This document shows positions 42,312-51,999 of a stretch of 64,000 nt of DNA, one piece after another. The position numbers and the translations under genes were made by a program. Position 1 is the first letter of the stretch. Each line of letters starts with the position of its first letter. The notes beneath the pieces are model-generated. The model did not search any database. It had not been told where the DNA came from and worked only from the letters and a program-made list of their open reading frames with translations. Source of the stretch: Ruminococcus sp. (GTDB lineage: Bacteria; Bacillota; Clostridia; Oscillospirales; Ruminococcaceae); the NCBI GenBank assembly GCA_017961625.1, contig JAGCWY010000098.1, positions 52,888 through 116,887 of the forward strand. Direction: 5' to 3'.

Positions 42312-42998
42312 ATGATTGATGGTACCGCAAAAGTCACAGAGTCTACAATAGCAGAAGATGCTCGAATATATAAGAATACGATTGTACGTAAAAGCACCAT
42401 TAATTCTAAAAGTATCGTTGGCGATATGAGCCGTGTTGAAGATTCTGTAATGGGGTATTTTACACAACTGTATCCTTTTGGGACAATGCATTCATCAGTT
42501 ATTGGTTCATATTCTTATATTCAAAAGAATAGTTCCGTTTGGCATACTACCATAGGAAAATTTTGTTCCATTTCATGGAATGTTAGCATTGGTGGCGGTG
42601 AACACGATTTCCACAAGGTGACTGCCCACTCTATGTTATATGCTATTCCATACGGATTTATTGACGAACCATTATATGAACGGTTTTCGGAAAAATGTGA
42701 AGTTGGTAATGATGTTTGGATAGCTGCAGGAGCATCTATTCTTAGAGGAGTAACGATTGGTGATGGAGCTGTAATAGGAGCTGGTGCAGTTGTTACAAAA
42801 GATGTTGAACCATATAGTATTGTTGCTGGTGTAGCTGCAAAAAAGATTGGACAACGTTGCTGTGACAATCTTATTGAAGAGATGCTTAAGATTAGATGGT
42901 GGGACTGGCCAGAAGAAGTGATTAAACAGAATATTCATTTGTTTAATATGGAATTAAACACCGAAACAGTAACTCTATTAAAACAAGTTGTTATCTGA
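42312..42998 (+). CDS. Left-handed beta-helix acyltransferase (CatB/VatD-like)
   Basis: The protein of about 228 residues is made of hexapeptide repeats ([I/V]-G-x-x-x-x) and has the xenobiotic/CatB-type loop G-G-G-E-H-D-F-H with the likely catalytic His. V-G-N-D-V-W-I-A-A-G-A and G-A-G-A-V-V-T-K-D-V precede the C-terminus R-W-W-D-W-P, the mark of this subgroup. It transfers an acetyl group from acetyl-CoA. Whether translation starts at TTG 42300, GTG 42303 or ATG 42312 is unclear, because the aagga site lies at 42295-42299. Confidence 0.88.
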   Translation: MIDGTAKVTESTIAEDARIYKNTIVRKSTINSKSIVGDMSRVEDSVMGYFTQLYPFGTMHSSVIGSYSYIQKNSSVWHTTIGKFCSISWNVSIGGGEHDFHKVTAHSMLYAIPYGFIDEPLYERFSEKCEVGNDVWIAAGASILRGVTIGDGAVIGAGAVVTKDVEPYSIVAGVAAKKIGQRCCDNLIEEMLKIRWWDWPEEVIKQNIHLFNMELNTETVTLLKQVVI

Positions 42999-43043
42999 AA
43001 GTTCACCTTGTAACAAAGTACAGTATTGAAAAGGAGAAATGAA

Positions 43044-44282
43044 ATGCTAGCTGATGATAAAAAGGTTCTTTTAATCAACGGAGCAGTATACTTGCCTGGA
43101 GAAGGTGGATATAAACGAACAATGTATTTATTTGACATGATGAGGAGTATGGGGTATAATGTGACTCTTTTAACAAGTGATTTTAATCACTATGCTAAGA
43201 AAAAAAGAGATGTTACTCGTTTTAGAAAAGAATATCCAGAATATAATGACATCGAGATGGTTCATATGCCAGTTTATAAAAAAAATATATCTATAAGGCG
43301 ATATTATTCTGGAAAAATATATTCAAAAAATATTAAGCGATGGTGTCAAATACATCTAAAAGAATATGATGTTGTTATGACTAATATGCCAGCAATAGGA
43401 ACAATTCTTAAAATTCATCCATTATGCTTAAAATATGGAGTTAAGATGCTAGTTGATGTACGTGATCTTCATCCTGAGGCATTTAGAGTGGTAGTAAATA
43501 ATGAAATGCTTTATAAGTTAATTTTTTATGGAATGAAAAAACGTGCTGATAAAGCTTATTCATTCGCGGATGAAATGGTTGCAGTATCAGAAGAGTACCT
43601 AATGCGTGGAATGAGTTGTAATAAGAATGCTAAAAACCCAATTGCTGTGTACATTGGCGTAGCTTTAGAGAAATACGATGAAGGTGTAAGAAAATATGAA
43701 AATGACATATTGAAACCCATTGATGAAATATGGATTACATATGCTGGTACATTAGGTGCAAGTTATGACATATTAACACTTATAAAAGCTGCGAAGGTAA
43801 TACAGAATGAACCTAATAATAAAGTGCGTATAAAAATACTCGGTCAAGGTCCCGATGAACAGAAGTTTAAACAAGCTGCAAAAGAAGAAGGAATACAAAT
43901 AGTTGATTTCTTAGGATTCAAACCATATGAGGAAATGGCAGCTTTTTTAAGCAAATCTGATATGACTATTAATTCAGTGAAAAAGAATGGTTCTCAAAGC
44001 ATAATCAATAAAGTTGCAGATTACTTTGCTGCAGGAATTCCTATGATAAATGGTTGTTCTTGTAAAGAGCAGCAAGAGATGGTCGAGAAATATAGGGTTG
44101 GCTTGAATTATGAACCTGAAAATGTCGATGAATTAGTAGAGGCGATTAGAAAACTGGTATTAGATCCACAATTACGTAGAGAACTTGGAGAAAACGCAAG
44201 AAATCTTGCCATAACAAAATTTGATAGAAAAAATAGTTATTTAGAAATTATTAAAAGGATTGAAGTACTAAGCGAGAGTTGA
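43044..44282 (+). CDS. Glycosyltransferase family 4
   Basis: The ATG at 43044 is fixed by aaaggaga 6-7 nt upstream; a TTG at 43026 overlaps this site. The 412-residue protein has the GT-B layout. V-D-V-R-D-L-H-P-E-A lies in the N-terminal half, I-T-Y-A-G-T-L-G-A-S-Y-D starts the nucleotide-sugar domain, and K-I-L-G-Q-G-P-D and N-K-V-A-D-Y-F-A-A-G-I-P fit the donor site. It adds a sugar to the lipid-linked repeat unit at the inner membrane face. Donor and acceptor are unknown. Confidence 0.88.
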   Translation: MLADDKKVLLINGAVYLPGEGGYKRTMYLFDMMRSMGYNVTLLTSDFNHYAKKKRDVTRFRKEYPEYNDIEMVHMPVYKKNISIRRYYSGKIYSKNIKRWCQIHLKEYDVVMTNMPAIGTILKIHPLCLKYGVKMLVDVRDLHPEAFRVVVNNEMLYKLIFYGMKKRADKAYSFADEMVAVSEEYLMRGMSCNKNAKNPIAVYIGVALEKYDEGVRKYENDILKPIDEIWITYAGTLGASYDILTLIKAAKVIQNEPNNKVRIKILGQGPDEQKFKQAAKEEGIQIVDFLGFKPYEEMAAFLSKSDMTINSVKKNGSQSIINKVADYFAAGIPMINGCSCKEQQEMVEKYRVGLNYEPENVDELVEAIRKLVLDPQLRRELGENARNLAITKFDRKNSYLEIIKRIEVLSES

Positions 44283-44352
44283 TTAATGATTGAAACGCTT
44301 TGCTGATTATCAGAATAAAATAGAAAGGTCTTATACTTTAGGGATAGATAGT

Positions 44353-45486
44353 ATGAATGTTTTGCATATTAATTGTAACTATATGGGAACAACACTCCAT
44401 TCAGTTATGATCAACCATTTGAATAAGTTTAATATTAACAATATCGTGTTTTGCCCAGTATTAAAAAATACTGAAAGTGATTGTTCAAAAGATAAAAATG
44501 TAATAATTTCAAAATGTTTCAACAAATATGATCGATATTTCTATTTTTTGAAGCAATATAAGATTTATAAGGCACTTAGACAAGAATGTGATTTGAATCA
44601 AATTGATATTATTCATGCATATACTTTATACACAGATGGAAATATTGCTTATAAAATAAATAAGTTATTTAAAATACCATATGTTGTAACAGTTCGAATG
44701 ACAGATATTTATTTTTTTAGGTTCAGAAAATATCTATTATTACGTGGACTAACAATATTGTTAAATTCAAATTGTATATATTTTTTATCTAAAAAAACAT
44801 TAGATTATGTTATAGATTCATTTATTCCTAAAAGGTATAGGGATGAAATCCGCTCTAAAAGCGTGGTAGTGAAAAATGGGATAGATGATTATTGGCTAGA
44901 TAATGTCTATTCGAATAGAGATTATCTCCAAATTAAGAATAAATTTGACACAAAAAAATTAAATATTTTATGTGTTGCTCAAATTATGAAAAGAAAAGGA
45001 ATACCTAATATTCAAAACGCAATTGATATATTAAATTCCAAGGGATGGAGTTCGCATCTTACAGTAATAGGGAAAAAATTTAATTATGATGAGTTTAATA
45101 TTATTATTTCGAATAAGAATACAACCTATATTGAGCCCATGCCCAAAGAACAATTAATTGAATATTATAGACAATCAGATATTTTTGTCCTTCCTTCTGT
45201 AAGAGAAACATTTGGATTAGTTTATGCAGAGGCAATGAGTCAAGGTTTGCCTGTTTTATATACCTTAAATGAAGGGTTTGATGGACAATATATGGATGGA
45301 GAAGTAGGCTATTCAATCATATCTTCAGATCCTGAAGATATAGCCAAAAAAATTATTGAAGTTTGTTGTAATTATGAAAAGATATCCAAAAAATGTATTT
45401 GTGAGGTACACAGATACCGTTGGAATGATATATGTGAAATGTATTTTAATGCATATGAAAAATACGCAGGAAAGAGATCTGTATGA
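44353..45486 (+). CDS. Glycosyltransferase family 4
   Basis: The 377-residue form starting at ATG 44353 (M-N-V-L-H-I-N) gives a normal GT-B start; the frame extends to a TTG at 44290 with no ribosome site. Donor-domain motifs are K-L-N-I-L-C-V-A-Q-I-M-K-R-K-G and F-V-L-P-S-V-R-E-T-F-G-L-V-Y-A-E-A-M-S-Q-G-L-P-V with the retaining-enzyme Glu pair. It overlaps the next glycosyltransferase by 4 bp, so the two are translationally coupled. Confidence 0.87.
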   Translation: MNVLHINCNYMGTTLHSVMINHLNKFNINNIVFCPVLKNTESDCSKDKNVIISKCFNKYDRYFYFLKQYKIYKALRQECDLNQIDIIHAYTLYTDGNIAYKINKLFKIPYVVTVRMTDIYFFRFRKYLLLRGLTILLNSNCIYFLSKKTLDYVIDSFIPKRYRDEIRSKSVVVKNGIDDYWLDNVYSNRDYLQIKNKFDTKKLNILCVAQIMKRKGIPNIQNAIDILNSKGWSSHLTVIGKKFNYDEFNIIISNKNTTYIEPMPKEQLIEYYRQSDIFVLPSVRETFGLVYAEAMSQGLPVLYTLNEGFDGQYMDGEVGYSIISSDPEDIAKKIIEVCCNYEKISKKCICEVHRYRWNDICEMYFNAYEKYAGKRSV

Positions 45487-46658
45487 AAAATATTCTTTTT
45501 GTGGTTAGAGGATATCCAAATGGTAATAATCCTGAATATGCCTTTATTAGTCCTATTGTACATGCGATTGCGAATCAGGGATATAATTGCATTGTTATTG
45601 CACCGCAAAGTATAAATAATAAAAAAAATAGGCAATTAGGTACTAGTCCAAATGTATGGAACGATATTACAGATGAAGGACAAAAAATAACAATATACCG
45701 TCCAAAACATCTGTCATTGTCTAATGTACGACTTCTTGGAAATAGTCTTACAATGATATTAAAGGAACTTTCAGTAAGAAAGTGTATAAAGAAATTTAAA
45801 ATTAAAGCCGATGTCATTTATGCACATTTTTGGGATTGCGCTATCTTATCAGCAAAATGCTTTTCTAATATTCCGATTATTGTTGCTAGTGGTGAAAGTC
45901 AAATTCGAGTTCGAAATTATTATTCAAATAGTATTATTGAAAAATACATTAAAAATATAAAAGGTGCAATATGTGTGTCTACTAAAAATCGAAAAGAGAG
46001 TATAGAGCTAGGACTTTTATCTGATAAGATTCCCTCAATTGTTCTTCCAAATGCTGTGAATTCAAAAATGTTTTATGTTTGTGAATCAAATATTAGAAAT
46101 AAACTGAATATTTCGCCAGATACGATTATTGCTGCATTTGTTGGATCATTTACTGATCGAAAAGGTATTAAACGAGTAATTGAAGCAGCAAAAGGTATTA
46201 ATAAATTAAAGTTATTTCTTATAGGAAGTGGAGAAGCAATACAACCTTCTGAACAAATTGCTATTTGTGGCCCAATGCCTCATGAGAAAATTAGTCAATA
46301 TCTTAATGCTGCTGATATGTTTGTTTTACCGACAAAAGCAGAAGGATGTTGCAACGCTATTGTTGAGGCTTTAGCATGTGGTCTTCCAATTATTTCATCT
46401 AACTTGGATTTTAATAAAGATATTCTTAATGATACAAATTCGATACTTATAAATCCGAATAGTATAATAGAAATACATAACGCTATGGAAGAAATGACGC
46501 ATAACACAGAGTTAAGAAAGAAGTTAAAAGAAGGTGCTTTAAAAACGGCGAATGAATTACATATTGAGCCAAGAGCGAGATCAATTTTATTATTTATGGA
46601 AAAGTGTTGTATGTTTAATGACAATTCAAACCAAAAGGAAATAGAGAATGATGGATAA
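45483..46658 (+). CDS. Glycosyltransferase family 4
   Basis: The 391-residue GT-B enzyme has I-L-F-V-V-R-G-Y-P at the start, A-A-F-V-G-S-F-T-D-R-K-G-I in the donor domain, and F-V-L-P-T-K-A-E-G-C-C-N-A-I-V-E-A-L-A-C-G in segments of the typical order. The ATGA overlap with the previous gene and an 11-bp overlap with the polymerase gene show one transcript. The sugar is unknown. Confidence 0.88.
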   Translation: MKNILFVVRGYPNGNNPEYAFISPIVHAIANQGYNCIVIAPQSINNKKNRQLGTSPNVWNDITDEGQKITIYRPKHLSLSNVRLLGNSLTMILKELSVRKCIKKFKIKADVIYAHFWDCAILSAKCFSNIPIIVASGESQIRVRNYYSNSIIEKYIKNIKGAICVSTKNRKESIELGLLSDKIPSIVLPNAVNSKMFYVCESNIRNKLNISPDTIIAAFVGSFTDRKGIKRVIEAAKGINKLKLFLIGSGEAIQPSEQIAICGPMPHEKISQYLNAADMFVLPTKAEGCCNAIVEALACGLPIISSNLDFNKDILNDTNSILINPNSIIEIHNAMEEMTHNTELRKKLKEGALKTANELHIEPRARSILLFMEKCCMFNDNSNQKEIENDG

Positions 46659-47964
46659 GAATAATTTTGACAATCGATCATTAAATATAGCTTGCTTGAT
46701 AGTAGGCGGAATTATTACTTTAGGATTATATATACCTTTACTGAATATTCTAGCTTTAACTATTTGCGCTTTTATTATTATAAGATTTAGTAATCAATTT
46801 TTGTTATGTTTCCTCACTTTTTTGTTGTCTTTTTCACCGATTTTTAAATTGAATATTAATGGATTTACTTTTTTTAATTTTATTATCATTGGAACTCTTT
46901 GTAAAATGCTATATATTAATAATTTCAGAATTTCAAAACATTTGGGTATTTTTCTTATTCTGTTTTCTTTGTATTCTATAACCATTAGTTTAGATACTGA
47001 TTTATTGGAGATACTTACTGTTATATGTGCCTTAACTATGTCAATGTACCTATTACAAGAGGAATATGATAGATATTCATTAATAAATATACTACATTAT
47101 TTAAGTTATGGAATAATATCGACATCTTTGATTGCGTATTTTGGAAATTATTTTCCAAGAATATCACCTCTCTTAGACCGCACACGAATTAAACTTGGAG
47201 CAACATTGTATTATTATCGTTTTTCTGGCTTGCTTAGAAATCCGAATTATTATACGATGTTATTATCTATTGCAGTAGCAGCATTTTGCGTTCTATTTAT
47301 CAATAAAAAGTTCAAATCATTAGATTTTATACTATTTATTTTAATATCTTTATTTGGTTTCATGTCAATGAGTTTATCTTTCATATTTACATATTTAATT
47401 ACATTAATAATTACTGCTTATGAAGTAACTAAAAAAGATGTTAAACATTCATTTTGGGGAATAATTACAGTTGTTATATCTTTAGTAGTGATTTATAAAC
47501 TTGCGGGAACAAGCACGATTAATACCCTTTTATATCGTCTTAAAGCAACATCTGATATATCTGATTTGGGAAGTGCAACAACAAATCGATATACAATTTG
47601 GAGTAATTATGTTTCATATATATTATCTGATGTCAAAACACTGTTAATTGGAAATGGTTTTAAAGCAAAAAATTTAAACGGTGTTGCTAGTCATAATTTT
47701 TATCTTGAAACATTGTATTATTTAGGTGTGATCGGCTCGCTTCTTTTTTATATTTGTTTATACAAAATTTTTATTCCTAAATCAATATTAAAAAAGAAGC
47801 CTGATTTATATCAATATATTCCTATTGCAATTTTTTTAATACGCGGATTTGCAAGGAATCTAATTACAAGCGAACAGTTTGTATTTATGCTATTGTTGTG
47901 CTCTCTTTCATTAATGGATTTTGATTCTTCGAATGAAGAAATAACGAATATCCAATCAACGTAA
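46648..47964 (+). CDS. O-antigen polymerase/ligase-type membrane protein (Wzy-like)
   Basis: The 438-residue protein has ten to twelve hydrophobic segments and a large outer loop in the second half with the Wzy_C/O-antigen-ligase phrases F-S-G-L-L-R-N-P-N-Y-Y and A-S-H-N-F-Y-L-E-T-L-Y-Y-L-G. Such proteins polymerise lipid-linked repeat units outside the membrane. It is the only polymerase candidate in the locus and pairs with the Wzx flippase at 52.8 kb. Ribosome site: aggaaatag before ATGATG. Confidence 0.85.
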   Translation: MMDKNNFDNRSLNIACLIVGGIITLGLYIPLLNILALTICAFIIIRFSNQFLLCFLTFLLSFSPIFKLNINGFTFFNFIIIGTLCKMLYINNFRISKHLGIFLILFSLYSITISLDTDLLEILTVICALTMSMYLLQEEYDRYSLINILHYLSYGIISTSLIAYFGNYFPRISPLLDRTRIKLGATLYYYRFSGLLRNPNYYTMLLSIAVAAFCVLFINKKFKSLDFILFILISLFGFMSMSLSFIFTYLITLIITAYEVTKKDVKHSFWGIITVVISLVVIYKLAGTSTINTLLYRLKATSDISDLGSATTNRYTIWSNYVSYILSDVKTLLIGNGFKAKNLNGVASHNFYLETLYYLGVIGSLLFYICLYKIFIPKSILKKKPDLYQYIPIAIFLIRGFARNLITSEQFVFMLLLCSLSLMDFDSSNEEITNIQST

Positions 47965-48066
47965 CTAAAACTTTTGTTTATCAGTATAAAGATTGAGAAT
48001 ATCGTTTTTTTAATAATAATAAATATAATATTGAAAAATTGAGAAACACTGTGGAGTGATAATAAT

Positions 48067-48597
48067 ATGTCAAGAGTTAAATTTACAGAAAAAATACGCT
48101 ATTTGTTTATTAGAATAAAATATAAAAACAGAATACAATTCGCTAATCATGCTATAATTCAAAACAACGTTTTAATTAGAGTACGAGAAAATGGAACGAT
48201 AAAATTTGGAAAGCGCCCTTCTATATCAGCTAACTCTATGTTGTCTGCAACAAATGGAGTGTTAGAGATAGGTGATAACGTATTTTTTAATAGAAACTGC
48301 AATATATGTTGTCGCTTATCAGTACATATTGGGAATAATTGTATTTTTGGCCCAAATTGTTGCGTTTTCGATCATGATCATTTAATTGAAAATAAAGTCG
48401 TAAAAAAAAATGAATACTCAGTTTCACAAATATCTATAGGTGAAGGTACTTGGATTGGTGCAGGAGTGATTATTCTTAAGGGCGCACATATTGGAAATGG
48501 ATGTGTAATTGGTGCTGGATGTATTGTCAAAGGAGATATCCCTGATTATTCAATTGTAACATCTAATCGAGATTTAATTATTAAAGATTTGTATTAA
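48067..48597 (+). CDS. Hexapeptide-repeat acyltransferase
   Basis: The 176-residue protein has a left-handed beta-helix built from [I/V/L]-G-x-x-x-x repeats, with G-P-N-C-C-V-F-D-H-D-H (likely catalytic His) and I-G-E-G-T-W-I-G-A-G-V-I-I-L-K-G-A-H-I-G-N-G in the second half. It resembles colanic-acid WcaF/WcaB-type O-acetyltransferases. It is the second of three such enzymes in the locus and lies 13 bp before a glycosyltransferase. Confidence 0.87.
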   Translation: MSRVKFTEKIRYLFIRIKYKNRIQFANHAIIQNNVLIRVRENGTIKFGKRPSISANSMLSATNGVLEIGDNVFFNRNCNICCRLSVHIGNNCIFGPNCCVFDHDHLIENKVVKKNEYSVSQISIGEGTWIGAGVIILKGAHIGNGCVIGAGCIVKGDIPDYSIVTSNRDLIIKDLY

Positions 48598-48610
48598 AGA
48601 GGTGAAAAAA

Positions 48611-49816
48611 ATGAAGTGCTTGGTTAGACAATATCGTTTTAGTGGTGGTGCTCCAAGATCTTTATTTGAATATCTTAGTATAATTAACGATGAAGGATAT
48701 GATATTATAAATATTGCAACACCTAAAGAACAAGACTTGCAGTATCAATATGAGAGTAAATTTGGGAAATCAATATGCAGAATAGATATTAATACATTAT
48801 GGAAAAATTCAAAAATACTTAGTATATATAGAGAGCTTTGCTGGGAATATCGTTTCTTGAAGAAGGAAAAACCTGATTTAGTTATAGTATTAGGTGAAGA
48901 TCATGGCTTCTTCTACTCATATTTTTGTAAGAAACTAGGAATACCATTAATTACTGTAATAGCCGGTGGCGATTTGGAAAAATCTCAATGGCTGATTGAA
49001 GGTTGGCAGTCTGGCGAATCAATTTGTTTTAGTGAAGAGAACAGAGATGTAATTGTTAAACATTTTCCATCAAATCAAGTGAATACTATTTCTAACCGAA
49101 TTCATTTGAAAAATCAATTTAATGATTTTAATCAGCATTATTGTGAAGATATTAATAAGGAAATAAATATTCTTATTGTATCAAGATTATCTGTTGGTAA
49201 AATGAATTCAATATATAATTTCCTAGATCATTTAAGTCAGATATATATTGATATTCCTATTAGAGTTAGAATAGCAGGTGATGGAGATGAATTAAACTCA
49301 ATGCAGGAATTACTCGATAATAAATATTCTAAATCCCTTAATGTATCATTATTAGGACATGTTGATGATATGATTCCTGAGTTTAAATGGGCTCACATTG
49401 TGGTTGGAAAAGGAAGAAGTGTTATTGAGCCTATAATGATGAATAGAATTGGTGTAATTATAGGAGAAGATGGTAGACTAGATATATGTAATAAAGAGTC
49501 TCTTTGTAACTTATATCACTATAATTTTTCAGGAAGAAACATTGATAAAAATGATTCTCATGCAGCTTTGAATAATATTGTAGATAGGCTTATCAATAAG
49601 AACTTAGAAGATAAAGAGCTTAAGGAGATTTCATTACAAGTAGCTGCTTTATACTCAACCGAATATTTAAAAGAAAAATTGGACTTTGTCATAAAGAAAG
49701 CTAAACAGGAAAATGTTGAAAAATCATTATGTGGTCCATGGATTTTTGGAAGATATTTAACATTTTTGGTAAGAAAGATGCAAAACTCATATTATAGAAA
49801 AAAGCATATTGGATAA
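48611..49816 (+). CDS. Glycosyltransferase (GT4-like)
   Basis: The ATG at 48611 follows agaggtg by 6-7 nt. The 401-residue product has GT-B features: an early F-S-G-G-A-P-R-S-L-F-E-Y-L (acceptor side), I-N-I-L-I-V-S-R-L-S-V-G-K starting the donor domain, V-R-I-A-G-D-G-D-E-L and V-V-G-K-G-R-S-V-I-E-P. It is less typical than the three other glycosyltransferases, and the usual E-x-F-G loop is replaced by G-R-S-V-I-E. Donor and acceptor are unknown. Confidence 0.8.
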   Translation: MKCLVRQYRFSGGAPRSLFEYLSIINDEGYDIINIATPKEQDLQYQYESKFGKSICRIDINTLWKNSKILSIYRELCWEYRFLKKEKPDLVIVLGEDHGFFYSYFCKKLGIPLITVIAGGDLEKSQWLIEGWQSGESICFSEENRDVIVKHFPSNQVNTISNRIHLKNQFNDFNQHYCEDINKEINILIVSRLSVGKMNSIYNFLDHLSQIYIDIPIRVRIAGDGDELNSMQELLDNKYSKSLNVSLLGHVDDMIPEFKWAHIVVGKGRSVIEPIMMNRIGVIIGEDGRLDICNKESLCNLYHYNFSGRNIDKNDSHAALNNIVDRLINKNLEDKELKEISLQVAALYSTEYLKEKLDFVIKKAKQENVEKSLCGPWIFGRYLTFLVRKMQNSYYRKKHIG

Positions 49817-49851
49817 GAAAGGAGAAATGAGAGAATTCTCATTAATCAGTT

Positions 49852-50730
49852 ATGAGTAAGGAGTACTGCGTTTTAAATAATGTTAATCTAAGATTGTATA
49901 ATACTATGAGATTAAAAGCCTTTGCTGACTATTTATTGCTTCCATATAATGATATGGGGGTTAAATCAATATTTAAAGATTATAATGATGTGATTGTAAT
50001 TGGTAATGGTTCAAATATAATATTTTCCGAAAGCGAATACTCTTCTCCTTTTTTGTGTACCAAATTGTTAGATGAATTGGAATTTGATGGAAACTCCATT
50101 ATTGCCGGTTCAGGTGTTCGACTTTCAGATTTAGCTTGGTTTGCTTTAGAAAAGCACATCTCTGGTTTTGAATTTTTAGAAGATATTCCCGGCTCAGTTG
50201 GAGGAGCTTTGTCTATGAACGCTGGTACATATAACGATAACATTCAGAATATTGTTCGTTCAGTTATTGTATATGATCGAGATAGTGATTCTATTATTGA
50301 ATTAGATTCATCTATGCTATTACCACATTGGGGAAAGCGCGATTCATATTTTCTTCATCATAATTGTATAATTATTTCTTGTAAATTTAACGCTTCATTG
50401 TCTGATGATTATTTATCAATTTTAGATAAAATGCTTGAAATTAAAAAGAATCGTTATAAGAAGCAACCACGTGATTATCCAAGTGCGGGAAGTGTATTCA
50501 AACGACCTTATCTTAATGGTGAGCCATTTTACATATGGAAAATTATTGATGAATGTGGGTTAAGAGGTTATTCAATTGGCGGAGCTCAGATATCAACGAA
50601 ACATCCGGGATTTATAATTAATACAGGCAATGCCACTGGAAAAGACGTTTTAGATTTGATTGAATACATCAAAAGTATCGTTCTTTCAAAATATGGAATT
50701 TTATTAGAAGAAGAGTGGAGAATCTATTAA
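49852..50730 (+). CDS. murB: MurB paralogue: UDP-N-acetylenolpyruvoylglucosamine reductase
   Basis: The 292-residue FAD enzyme reduces the enolpyruvyl ether on UDP-GlcNAc to a lactyl ether, giving UDP-MurNAc. FAD motifs are I-G-N-G-S-N-I-I-F (49-57) and I-P-G-S-V-G-G-A-L-S-M-N-A-G-T-Y (112-127). The proton-donor Ser lies in Y-P-S-A-G-S-V-F-K-R-P, and the final Glu in L-E-E-E-W. It is the short type II form. It is unusual that it sits inside an AT-rich polysaccharide locus next to murA, since clostridial murB normally lies elsewhere. Whether a second, housekeeping copy exists cannot be seen here. Confidence 0.9.
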   Translation: MSKEYCVLNNVNLRLYNTMRLKAFADYLLLPYNDMGVKSIFKDYNDVIVIGNGSNIIFSESEYSSPFLCTKLLDELEFDGNSIIAGSGVRLSDLAWFALEKHISGFEFLEDIPGSVGGALSMNAGTYNDNIQNIVRSVIVYDRDSDSIIELDSSMLLPHWGKRDSYFLHHNCIIISCKFNASLSDDYLSILDKMLEIKKNRYKKQPRDYPSAGSVFKRPYLNGEPFYIWKIIDECGLRGYSIGGAQISTKHPGFIINTGNATGKDVLDLIEYIKSIVLSKYGILLEEEWRIY

Positions 50731-50748
50731 AATAAAGGAGATATAATA

Positions 50749-51999
50749 ATGATTACTTTACAGGGAACTGATTCGATTTTTGGTGAGATTAACCTTAGCG
50801 GTGCAAAAAATGCTGCATTACCTTTAATGGTTGGAGCTTGTTTATGTTCGGAAGATGTTATACTTCATAATATGCCTGTTGAATTAAACGATGTTAAAGT
50901 TATGTTATTTATTCTTAACAGCATTGGTTATAATGTTACAGTCGAAGATCATTCAATGATTTTTCATACTCCATCATTATCTGATACCAAAACAGATATT
51001 CCTATTGATGCAGGAAAAATACGATATTCTTTACTATTGTTGCCATTACTTCTTACACAACAAGGTAAAGTCAATAATCCAGTTCCTGGAGGTTGTAAGC
51101 TTGGTGACAGAAAATACGATATTCATCTTGACTCTTTGAGAAAAATGGGAGCTTCTATTGTTGAGACAGAAAATGAAATTATTGGAAATTTAAATGATGG
51201 ATTCCATGGAGCAGATCTTTTATTTCATATAGCTACTACAAGTGGAAGTGAGAGTGCTATTTTAGCAGCTGTTCTTGCCAAGGGAAAAACGGTAATAATG
51301 AATGCGAATACACGTCCAGAGGTAATAGACCTAATTAACTTTTTGAATTCAATGGGTGCGGATATATCATACAAAACAAGATATATTGAAGTGAATGGAG
51401 TCGAGAAGTTGCACGGTGGTGAGTACACCATCATTAAAGACAGTCATGAAGCAGTTTCATATATGATTTTAGCTGCTATGCTAAGATCCGAGATACTCGT
51501 AAAAGATTTTAATTTGAATTATATCACTGAAGATGCTACACTTCTAAAACAAATAGGTGTTGACGTTTTTGAATGGGGAGGGAATGTTTATGTTTCCGCA
51601 AAAGGAAAGGTTCTTAGACCTTTTTCTATGGCAACTTCCCCATATCCAGGCATAAATTCTGATATGCAGCCTATTTTAGCAGCGTTAGCTTGTACGATAG
51701 AAGGTGAATCAATCGTTACTGACACAAGATTTAATGAAAGATTTCAGTATGTTAATGAATTTAAGAAATTTGGCCTTGATATAGTAAATTATGAGAACTG
51801 TGCTGTCATACATGGTTGCAAAAATTTCGAAGGAGCCGATGTATTTGCTACGGATTTGCGTGCTGGAGCTGCTTTAACATTTCTTGGCTGTTGTGCAAAT
51901 GGTGTGACTACAATAGATAATTATTATCAAACGATGAGAGGTTATGTTGGAATCATCGATAAGTTAAATCAACTTGGGGTTGATATATATGAGAAGTAA
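50749..51999 (+). CDS. murA: MurA paralogue: UDP-GlcNAc enolpyruvyl transferase
   Basis: The 416-residue enzyme adds enolpyruvate from PEP to UDP-GlcNAc, the step before MurB. Active-site residues are kept: L-S-G-A-K-N (K20, N21), V-P-G-G-C-K-L-G-D-R with Cys116 (the fosfomycin target), N-S-D-M-Q and A-T-D-L-R-A-G-A-A-L. The stretch after position 70 is shorter and more divergent than in housekeeping MurA. It starts 18 bp after murB and overlaps the next acyltransferase by 11 bp. The substrate could be UDP-GlcNAc or a related UDP-sugar of this locus. Confidence 0.88.
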   Translation: MITLQGTDSIFGEINLSGAKNAALPLMVGACLCSEDVILHNMPVELNDVKVMLFILNSIGYNVTVEDHSMIFHTPSLSDTKTDIPIDAGKIRYSLLLLPLLLTQQGKVNNPVPGGCKLGDRKYDIHLDSLRKMGASIVETENEIIGNLNDGFHGADLLFHIATTSGSESAILAAVLAKGKTVIMNANTRPEVIDLINFLNSMGADISYKTRYIEVNGVEKLHGGEYTIIKDSHEAVSYMILAAMLRSEILVKDFNLNYITEDATLLKQIGVDVFEWGGNVYVSAKGKVLRPFSMATSPYPGINSDMQPILAALACTIEGESIVTDTRFNERFQYVNEFKKFGLDIVNYENCAVIHGCKNFEGADVFATDLRAGAALTFLGCCANGVTTIDNYYQTMRGYVGIIDKLNQLGVDIYEK

